Positions 6,617 to 10,920 of a stretch of DNA of 10,920 nt are shown here, in pieces (positions within the stretch are counted from its first letter, which is position 1; each line of letters opens with the position of its first letter). The notes under the pieces are model-generated. The model worked only from the letters and a program-made list of their open reading frames with translations, had not been told where the DNA came from and did no database searches. The position numbers and the translations under genes are program-made. Source of the stretch: Acidimicrobiaceae bacterium (GTDB taxonomy: Bacteria > Actinomycetota > Acidimicrobiia > Acidimicrobiales > Palsa-688); assembly GCA_003158835.1 (NCBI GenBank), contig PMLI01000116.1, positions 3,042 through 13,961 on the forward strand. The letters are read 5' to 3'.

Positions 6617-6784
6617 CCGGCCGGCGCCATTCCGCCGACGGCAGCGGACCTGTTCGACTCGGCCGTGAACACAGGCGAGGGCCCGACCAACCTGACCCTG
6701 ACCGCCAAGGTGGCGCTGCCCGCCAACGCCAAGGCCGGCGCCTATTCCTCCATGTGGACATTGTCGTTGTCGAGCGGGCCGTAG
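6608..6784 (+). pseudogene. Orphan C-terminal fragment of a beta-rich exported protein
   Basis: The frame from 6608 to TAG at 6782-6784 reads ADVPAGAIPPTAADLFDSAV, then TLTAKVALPANAKAGAYSSM and WTLSLSSGP. The pattern (a F/Y-x-S/A-A spacer, T-L-T-x-x-x-x-x-V-x-x-P-A-x-A-x-A-G-x-Y, then L-x-L-S-x-x-S-G-P at the very end) is one I associate with the last beta-strands of actinobacterial surface or secreted beta-sandwich proteins; this is from memory, not a search. There is no start codon or ribosome site; in frame upstream lies the out-of-frame body of the beta-lactamase-like gene. It begins exactly at the second copy of a 9-bp direct repeat, so it looks like what remains after a deletion. It probably makes no protein. 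Confidence 0.55.
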
Positions 6785-6788
6785 CCGC

Positions 6789-6814
6789 TGCCAAGGGGTT
6801 ACGAAAGCTTGGCA
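6789..6814. terminator. Inverted repeat between convergent genes, possible terminator
   Basis: TGCCAAG (6789-6795) and CTTGGCA (6808-6814) form a perfect 7-bp inverted repeat around a 12-base loop, between the end of the orphan fragment and the end of the minus-strand gene at 6799. There is no T run on either side, so a classic intrinsic terminator is not shown; the position is the only support. Confidence 0.25.
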
Positions 6815-7878
6815 ATGGAACCCAGGACGGCCCCGGCCGTGCGGGCGGTGCCGAGGCCTATTGTTATTCGGACCGGCATGGCCACGCCGGGGAGGTCGAC
6901 GTAGACGACGAGCGAGCTGAAGGGGCAGGCCTCGTCGACGTACATCTTGAGGCCGTTCACGGCGATGGCCGGCGCGCCCTGGGGCACGGTGTTGGGCGCC
7001 GCACCGCTTCCCTGGTCGATCTGAAGGCCGTTGGTCCCGGGACGGGCCGGCAGGAAGTACGGGCAGGGCAACCGCGCCGTGTTCGTGTCGGTGGCGAGCG
7101 TGACCGACGGTCCCGAAAAGGCGACGTCAGTAGGCGCGCAACCGAAGGCGTACGCGGTTCGCGCCACCGGCCAGCTCGGCGGCACCGCGAAACGCAGGCC
7201 GGCGAAGCTCATCGAGCGCCACGACCCGGCCGGCGACGCCGTCGTCCGCGGTTGGAGGATCTCATCGCGGACCGATGGTGCCAGCGAGCCGATGATGCGC
7301 GGGGCCAGGGGCCCGGACGCCATGAGCTCGACGCCGAGCGCAGGGGCGGAGTAGACGGTCCCGGAGACCGCCCCGTGCCGCACGCTCTCGTACACACGGA
7401 TGCCGTCGATGGTCGTCGAAGGGCCCTGTGGCACGTACGGTCCGCCGTGAGAGGCAATAGGCCCGAACCGCACCACGTTCGAGGGTGACCTTGGCGCGGA
7501 TGCCGCCGTCGGGTTGGGGCCGCACCAGCTGGAGGTGCCGAACGCGCCCAGGAGGACCACACCTCCAGTCCCGTCGGGACCGCACATGTCCGAGCCGGGA
7601 TAGACGACGGGCCACGGTTCTGGCGCACGGATCCGGGCGTCGCCGTAGGCCAGCGGCGCCCAGACTTGCGAGATCGAGCCCGGGCCGGACTTGGAGAAGG
7701 ACGGTGGCCCAGCCGCGCCGCCAGCCGCGCCGGCCCCGCCCCACGCCAGCACGGCCGGCAGGAGCACCGGGGCCCCGAACGTCACCAGCCACCGCCCGGC
7801 CCGGTGCCCGGGCGCGCCATGCGGGTGGCTTTCGCGGGTGCCGCTAGCCGGCCACGAGCTCGTAGACGGCCGTGACAT
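6799..7878 (-). CDS. Membrane-anchored or secreted protein with internal duplication, unknown function
   Basis: 359 residues if translation starts at ATG 7878, overlapping the end of the SIMPL gene by 35 bases; the nearest AGGAG is 13 bases upstream, so coupling or a later start is possible. A hydrophobic stretch at about 30-50 (WLVTFGAPVLLPAVLAWGGA) would anchor or export it. The rest is two diverged copies of one domain, about 73-217 and 220-359. Landmarks are GDARIRAPEPWPV/AGLRFAVPPSWPV, a Cys about 11-12 residues later (99/247), a second Cys (119/262), YVPQGPSTTIDGIRVYES/TVPQGAPAIAVNGLKMYVDE, and VYSAPALGVELMASGP/VYVDLPGVAMPVRITIG. Copy two has an extra Cys298. I do not recognise the family. 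The overlap with the SIMPL gene suggests co-transcription and perhaps a shared process at the outer face of the membrane. Confidence 0.85.
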   Translation of the reverse strand: MSRPSTSSWPASGTRESHPHGAPGHRAGRWLVTFGAPVLLPAVLAWGGAGAAGGAAGPPSFSKSGPGSISQVWAPLAYGDARIRAPEPWPVVYPGSDMCGPDGTGGVVLLGAFGTSSWCGPNPTAASAPRSPSNVVRFGPIASHGGPYVPQGPSTTIDGIRVYESVRHGAVSGTVYSAPALGVELMASGPLAPRIIGSLAPSVRDEILQPRTTASPAGSWRSMSFAGLRFAVPPSWPVARTAYAFGCAPTDVAFSGPSVTLATDTNTARLPCPYFLPARPGTNGLQIDQGSGAAPNTVPQGAPAIAVNGLKMYVDEACPFSSLVVYVDLPGVAMPVRITIGLGTARTAGAVLGSIAKLS

Positions 7879-8617
7879 TGGCTGTCACTAGCTCCTGTCC
7901 CGGTTGGATGGGTGTGGGGGCGGCGGCCTTTGTCGGCGCGCCGGAGTCCAGGGTCACCGGCTGGGGCGGGGACGAATTGTCCACCAGCGAGCACAGGTGC
8001 CCGAGAGACATGCCGGCTGCCGCCGCCATTATCTGGGCTTGGCCCACGGCCTGGCGTACCGCGGCCGCCCGGGCCTGGCCGAGCAGGGCGGTGTCGTCCT
8101 TGACCGAGAAGGCAATGTTGTTCACGAGTATGGCGTTACCCGCGGCGTGAGCGGCGTCGTCGATGATCTTGCCCGCGTCAGCCAGGTCGTACAAGGTGAC
8201 CGTGACCGTGTCCATCACCTGGTAAGCGGTTATGAGCTGCTTGGGCCCTGTATAGACGGGTTGGACGGAGAGGCCCGAGGTTTGGAGATCCTGCTTGCTG
8301 ACCCCGTCCGTCTCGAGTTGGGAGATCAAAGCGTTGGCCTTGGCCGAGTTGTTGTCAAGAGCGGCTGACGCCGTGGACGCCTGCGTCTGCACGCCGAGCG
8401 AAATGGTGAGCTCGTTGGGCTGTCCGGCGGCGGTCCCGTAGCCCTGCACCGTAACGGTGGAAGCGGTGGTGGGGCACCCGGTTGCCGATGTCAGCGTCGC
8501 CGCCGGTGCGGCTGACGCGTCCGATGCCGGCCCCGCGATTGACGAGCCGAATACCGCCAACCCCGTCCCGGCCAGCAGCAGCGGTCCCAGGATCGCCGCC
8601 CAGGTCCTTGTGGTCAT
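7844..8617 (-). CDS. SIMPL (DUF541) domain exported protein
   Basis: 257 residues from ATG 8617. A signal peptide or anchor (TWAAILGPLLLAGTGLAVFG) is followed by a SIMPL domain at about 52-254. Seen family features are VTVQGYGTAAGQPNELTISL, the helix with ALDNNSAKANALISQLETDG, the segment VSKQDLQTSGLSVQPVY, AYQVMDTVTVTLYDLADAGK, and the long helix ARAAAVRQAVGQAQIMAAAA ending in GMSLGHL. SIMPL proteins are exported or periplasmic; bacterial members form oligomers, but their biochemical role is poorly known, so no reaction is claimed. Two cysteines (48 and 209) could pair. It follows the L,D-transpeptidase by 144 bp on the same strand and overlaps the next gene, which suggests a cell-envelope operon. 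Confidence 0.92.
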   Translation of the reverse strand: MTTRTWAAILGPLLLAGTGLAVFGSSIAGPASDASAAPAATLTSATGCPTTASTVTVQGYGTAAGQPNELTISLGVQTQASTASAALDNNSAKANALISQLETDGVSKQDLQTSGLSVQPVYTGPKQLITAYQVMDTVTVTLYDLADAGKIIDDAAHAAGNAILVNNIAFSVKDDTALLGQARAAAVRQAVGQAQIMAAAAGMSLGHLCSLVDNSSPPQPVTLDSGAPTKAAAPTPIQPGQELVTANVTAVYELVAG

Positions 8618-8624
8618 GGTGATG

Positions 8625-8632
8625 CCTCTCCT
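8625..8632 (-). promoter_or_regulatory. Ribosome binding site deciding the SIMPL gene start
   Basis: AGGAGAGG lies 7 nt before ATG 8617. The longer frame from 8668 would add a 17-residue Arg-rich extension ahead of the signal peptide and has no comparable site. Confidence 0.75.
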
Positions 8633-8761
8633 TCTCCTCGGGCGTTCGCCCTGGCGGGCGGCAGCCACTCAGGCCACGACTATGGCCCGGTGAGTAGGTG
8701 CGGCGACATTCCCAAAATCAACCGCGGCCCACCACGACGGACGTGGGAACAGCCGCCGGCC

Positions 8762-10024
8762 CTAGCTGGTGACGGTGACGAGCGTACCTACGGGGTCCAT
8801 GCCCCAAACCACTTGGGCGTTTTCGACGGGCAGTTCCACGCAGCCGTTGCTCTGGGGGTACCCGTAGCTGTAGCGCCAGTACCCGTGGACGGCGTCCCCC
8901 CCGTTGAAATATGCCACCCAGGGGACCCCGGTCACGTCGTAGTGGTAGCCGTCCGGGTCGGTCCCCTGCATGGTGGTGGAGGAAAAGCGTGAGTACACGG
9001 GCCACGTGCCCGTGGCCGTCGTCGCCCCCGGAACGCCGGTGTTGGCGAAGCTCTTGTACACGTCCCGGCCGTTCTGCCAGACGACCAGTTCTTCGGGCAG
9101 CGCCTCACTGACCATCAAGTAGTCGTAGGGGACGGGGTCAACGGCTCGCTTGGCGACGGCGGTTGTGAGCGCCTTCCACACCTGGGGTTCGATCATCCCG
9201 TCCGTGGCCAGGTTGACGCGGTCCTCGAAGTGCATGATCGCCCCGATGGTGACGATGTTGTCCTGGCCTGTGGACCACAGCGAGGAAAGTGAGCTTGGCA
9301 CGTTGGGGTAGCGCCAGCTGAAAGTCCCGATCTGGGAGACGGAAGGCACCAGGGCAGCAGCGGCCGGCGCGCTGGCCAGTCCCGCCACCCCGGTCGTCGG
9401 GACGAACCGGAGAGGCAGGTAATGGAGCTCGGCCAGCAATTGCTGGACACGCAGGATGGGCGGCGGCCCGACGTTGAAACTCCAATGCCGGCGGCGGGCC
9501 AGCGCCGCCGGGATGTCCACGTGCACCGTCGACCAAGGCACATAGCCCGACGACGGCGTGAAGGTGAGAGCCGCCCCGTTGACCGACCATTCCCCCGTCA
9601 CGGGCGGCACCAGGAGGGGCAACGGCGCCCCGGGCCGGGCGGGCCGGGAAAGCAGGATCCTTATGCGCGAGCCCGTAGTCACACCGATGGCGCCTGGTTT
9701 TGGCGTCACCGAAGCGACGCTGGGGATAGGAGGGGCGGTTGTGGTGGTGGTTGGCCTGGGCCTGGGCTTGACCTTGGGCTTGACATTGACCTTGGTGGTC
9801 GTGGTTGTCAGGGCTGTGGTGGTCGTGGCGGGCGGGACCGCCGACGCCTGGGAGCCCAGGGCCAGCAAATGTCTGGTCGGCGCGGTTGTCTTGGCCGACG
9901 CCAACCCTCCGGTGGCGACCAGAGCCAGGAGCGCGGTGGCGGCCATGGCAGCACGATAAGGCCCTCGCTCCTCCCCGCCCGGTGCTCCCTCCGGGAGCTC
10001 GTGGCCTGCTGTGGCGCGCGTCAT
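8762..10024 (-). CDS. L,D-transpeptidase (YkuD) with Ig-like and peptidoglycan-binding-like domains
   Basis: 420 residues; ATG 10024 follows GGAGG (10031-10035) by 6 nt. Order of parts: charged N-terminus and membrane segment (about 24-44, AAMAATALLALVATGGLASA); Thr-rich linker with VNVKPKVKPRPRP (67-98); Ig-like domain opening IPSVASVTPKPGAIGV (100-187), a common partner of these enzymes; a peptidoglycan-binding-like segment (ILRVQQLLAELHYLPLRF to TDGMIEPQVWKAL, 190-286) with a long insertion; YkuD catalytic domain (about 312-419). Active-site residues are H380-G and S392-N-G-C395. The Cys is the nucleophile that makes 3-3 cross-links in peptidoglycan or attaches proteins to it. The common SHGC motif is SNGC here, a variant I associate with actinobacterial members and expect to be active, because the general base is the earlier His. 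It acts outside the membrane. Confidence 0.95.
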   Translation of the reverse strand: MTRATAGHELPEGAPGGEERGPYRAAMAATALLALVATGGLASAKTTAPTRHLLALGSQASAVPPATTTTALTTTTTKVNVKPKVKPRPRPTTTTTAPPIPSVASVTPKPGAIGVTTGSRIRILLSRPARPGAPLPLLVPPVTGEWSVNGAALTFTPSSGYVPWSTVHVDIPAALARRRHWSFNVGPPPILRVQQLLAELHYLPLRFVPTTGVAGLASAPAAAALVPSVSQIGTFSWRYPNVPSSLSSLWSTGQDNIVTIGAIMHFEDRVNLATDGMIEPQVWKALTTAVAKRAVDPVPYDYLMVSEALPEELVVWQNGRDVYKSFANTGVPGATTATGTWPVYSRFSSTTMQGTDPDGYHYDVTGVPWVAYFNGGDAVHGYWRYSYGYPQSNGCVELPVENAQVVWGMDPVGTLVTVTS

Positions 10025-10030
10025 AACCCT

Positions 10031-10035
10031 CCTCC
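10031..10035 (-). promoter_or_regulatory. Ribosome binding site of the L,D-transpeptidase
   Basis: GGAGG on the minus strand, 6 nt before ATG 10024, fixes the start of the transpeptidase. Confidence 0.75.
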
Positions 10036-10047
10036 ATCTCTATTAAA

Positions 10048-10104
10048 GCTTTCGCGCGCCCCTAGTTGGTTTCGCCCTTCTCCGGTTCTCGTTCCCGCTC
10101 TCCC
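10048..10104 (-). other. Leader element of the L,D-transpeptidase, similar to the opposite leader
   Basis: Read on the minus strand, this 57-base stretch has the blocks GGGAGA, CGGGAAC, CCGGAG, GGGCGAAACCAA, GGGGCGC and AAAGC in the same order and nearly the same spacing as the plus-strand stretch 10143-10197. It ends 23 bases before the transpeptidase ATG, so it could be transcribed as a 5' leader. The GGGC-AAACC then GCGC-AAGC order recalls the core of the GEMM-I (c-di-GMP-I) riboswitch, but a complete fold with the second hairpin does not fit before the ribosome site. Function is unknown; it may be a regulatory RNA or paired DNA operators. Confidence 0.45.
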
Positions 10105-10111
10105 GTCAGGC

Positions 10112-10139
10112 TAAAGGTCCCCGCTCCGGGGCCCGACTC
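10112..10139 (+). promoter_or_regulatory. Possible sigma-28/WhiG-like promoter of the CAP-like gene
   Basis: TAAA at 10112-10115 and CCCGACTC at 10132-10139, 16 bases apart, resemble the sigma-28 family pattern TAAA-N15-GCCGATAA; the -35 fits and the -10 keeps only the CCGA core. The spacer is itself a hairpin (CCCCG CTC CGGGG). A start near 10146 would give a 38-base leader. Speculative. Confidence 0.25.
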
Positions 10140-10142
10140 CTA

Positions 10143-10197
10143 GGGAGATTGGATCGGAACAGGCCGGAGGAACGGGCAAACCAATGGGCGCTCAAGC
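10143..10197 (+). other. Leader element of the CAP-like gene, similar to the opposite leader
   Basis: This stretch has the blocks GGGAGA, CGGAAC, CCGGAG, GGGCAAACCAA, GGGCGC and CAAGC, in the same order as the inverted stretch 10048-10104. The tightest arms are 10066-10085 and 10164-10184. The copy on this side overlaps the ribosome site and the first codons of the CAP-like gene, so a structure here could control translation start directly. Confidence 0.45.
10166..10170 (+). promoter_or_regulatory. Ribosome binding site of the CAP-like gene, unusually distant
   Basis: GGAGG is the only good site before ATG 10184 but lies 13 nt away, longer than the 5-7 nt spacing of most other genes here. 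It is embedded in the repeated leader element, so folding of that element might bring it into range or hide it. Confidence 0.45.
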
Positions 10198-10920
10198 AGC
10201 ACGGCGAGCCGGCGCAAGCTGGCCGCGGGGCCGCACCGTAGGGGCAGCGTTCGTCCTGCTCGCGGCCATCGCCGCCGTGCCCCTGCTGGCGCCCCAAGCT
10301 CAAGCCCAGGTCGACAGATCGGCACTGGCGGACCCGGCCGCCAATATCCCCCGCACTCCGGCCATGGAACAGGCCTGCAACGGTGGGGGGCCCCAGCCCT
10401 GCCAGCAAGCCGTTGTTCACGCTATAGACGAGGCCCGCGCCGCGGAGGGAGTAGGACCGCTCAAGCTACCGTCTTACTACGGCAGCCTCACCGTGGCCGA
10501 GCAACTGTTGGTGGTCACCGACCTGGAGAGGGTGGACAGGGGCTTGACCGGCTTCACCGGTCTGACATCGAAACTCGATGTCTTGGCCAAGGTGGCTGCT
10601 CTTTCCAACAATGACCCTGACGGGCCCGCGGGTGCGGCATGGGGATCCAACTGGGCCGGAGGAGAGGGTTCTGCGCTCCTGGCGGATTACGACTGGATTT
10701 ACGACGACGGGCCGCGCTCGCCCAACATGGACTGCACCAGCGCCACTGCCAGCGGCTGCTGGGACCACCGGCGCAACGTGCTGAGCAACTACGGGCCTCA
10801 CCCCGCCATGGGCGCCGCTGCCACCGTGGTCGACGGCGTCACCTCGATGACCGAGCTATTGACCTCGGGACCTCCGAGCGCGCTGGACTACGCCATGCCG
10901 CCCACCGTGGTCCCTCAACT
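10184..10920 (+). CDS. Secreted CAP-superfamily-like protein (3' end cut by window)
   Basis: 245 codons are open from ATG 10184 to the right edge. The N-terminus MGAQAARRAGASWPRGRT, then VGAAFVLLAAIAAVPLLAPQ and AQA, is a Sec signal peptide. The mature part starts with a Cys pair (65 and 73, QACNGGGPQPCQQAV). It continues with EQLLVVTDLERVDRGLTGF (106-124), which resembles the first helix of CAP/SCP domains (N-x-E-R-x-x-x-G-L), W153-G-S-N-W-A-G-G, the segment DYDWIYDDG (168-176), and C184 to GCWDHRRNVLSNYG (191-204), resembling the CAP motif G-H-R-x-N-I-L. I infer a CAP-like fold; the catalytic-like His/Glu set of canonical members is not all evident. Bacterial CAP proteins are extracellular, with mostly unknown roles. 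It is divergent from the L,D-transpeptidase and shares a related leader sequence, so the two may be co-regulated. Confidence 0.85.
   Translation, partial: MGAQAARRAGASWPRGRTVGAAFVLLAAIAAVPLLAPQAQAQVDRSALADPAANIPRTPAMEQACNGGGPQPCQQAVVHAIDEARAAEGVGPLKLPSYYGSLTVAEQLLVVTDLERVDRGLTGFTGLTSKLDVLAKVAALSNNDPDGPAGAAWGSNWAGGEGSALLADYDWIYDDGPRSPNMDCTSATASGCWDHRRNVLSNYGPHPAMGAAATVVDGVTSMTELLTSGPPSALDYAMPPTVVPQ

Noticed and set aside
5625..6815. 396-codon open frame on the minus strand
   Set aside because: It is antisense to the beta-lactamase-like gene, whose conserved motifs prove the coding strand; composition is that of a shadow frame.
6754..7488. 244-codon plus-strand frame
   Set aside because: It is antisense to the duplicated envelope protein and rich in Arg, Gly and Asp without motifs.
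8732..8746. Hairpin CCACG-acgga-CGTGG after the L,D-transpeptidase as a terminator
   Set aside because: The stem is only five pairs, and the only T run on the minus strand (aaaa at 8714-8717) is 14 bases away.
10048..10197. A bona fide GEMM-I or ydaO riboswitch
   Set aside because: Only parts of the conserved cores match. The second GEMM hairpin and the 5' part of ydaO are not visible, and one copy overlaps coding sequence. Kept only as a leader element of unknown type.
1..10920. CRISPR arrays, insertion sequences, rRNA, toxin-antitoxin or phage-defence systems
   Set aside because: No regularly spaced repeats, no transposase, no rRNA and no defence-type protein motifs were seen on either strand.

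Overview
The window is high-GC DNA that reads best as an actinobacterial chromosome segment. The evidence is strong G/C bias at third codon positions, GGAGG-type ribosome sites, a DtxR/IdeR-type iron box, a tRNA-Ser without an encoded CCA, an actinobacterial-style L,D-transpeptidase with a Thr-rich linker and SNGC active-site motif, and an ORF12/LpqF-like beta-lactamase-fold protein. An Acidimicrobiia-like lineage is a guess from protein style only. Every intact gene that can be read here, apart from one doubtful 28-codon ORF, encodes a protein with an export signal or N-terminal membrane anchor, so this is mainly a cell-envelope and secretome region.

Layout, left to right. (1) 1-978, minus: a secreted protein of unknown function, cut by the left edge, preceded at 1002-1020 by a 16/19 match to the DtxR/IdeR operator. 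(2) 1086-2919: the remains of an integrated mobile element. It holds a tRNA 3'-half on the minus strand (candidate attachment-site scar), a C-terminal remnant of an unknown protein, a MobF/TrwC-type relaxase-helicase fragment, and a tyrosine integrase broken by three frameshifts and apparently lacking the tyrosine-bearing C-terminus. (3) 3010-3096: an intact tRNA-Ser(CGA), followed by a perfect 23-bp tandem duplication and a doubtful 28-codon ORF. (4) 3315-5030, minus: a secreted protein built from two copies of one domain. (5) 5130-6596, plus, divergent from it: an ORF12/LpqF-like protein in which the catalytic serine of SxxK is alanine. (6) 6608-6784: an orphan C-terminal fragment of a beta-rich exported protein, starting at a 9-bp direct repeat. 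(7) 6799-10024, minus: a possible three-gene cluster of L,D-transpeptidase, SIMPL-domain protein and a membrane-anchored protein that is again an internal duplication. (8) 10184-10920, plus, divergent from the transpeptidase: a secreted CAP-like protein cut by the right edge.

The L,D-transpeptidase should act on peptidoglycan; the ORF12-like, SIMPL and CAP-like proteins probably act outside the membrane, and partners cannot be shown from sequence. The most notable signals are the Ser-to-Ala change in an otherwise well-preserved beta-lactamase fold, the iron box on the secreted-protein gene, and a pair of similar ~55-nt leader sequences in inverted orientation between the transpeptidase and CAP-like genes, with blocks resembling the GEMM-I (c-di-GMP-I) riboswitch core. 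No complete novel system can be demonstrated from this window alone.
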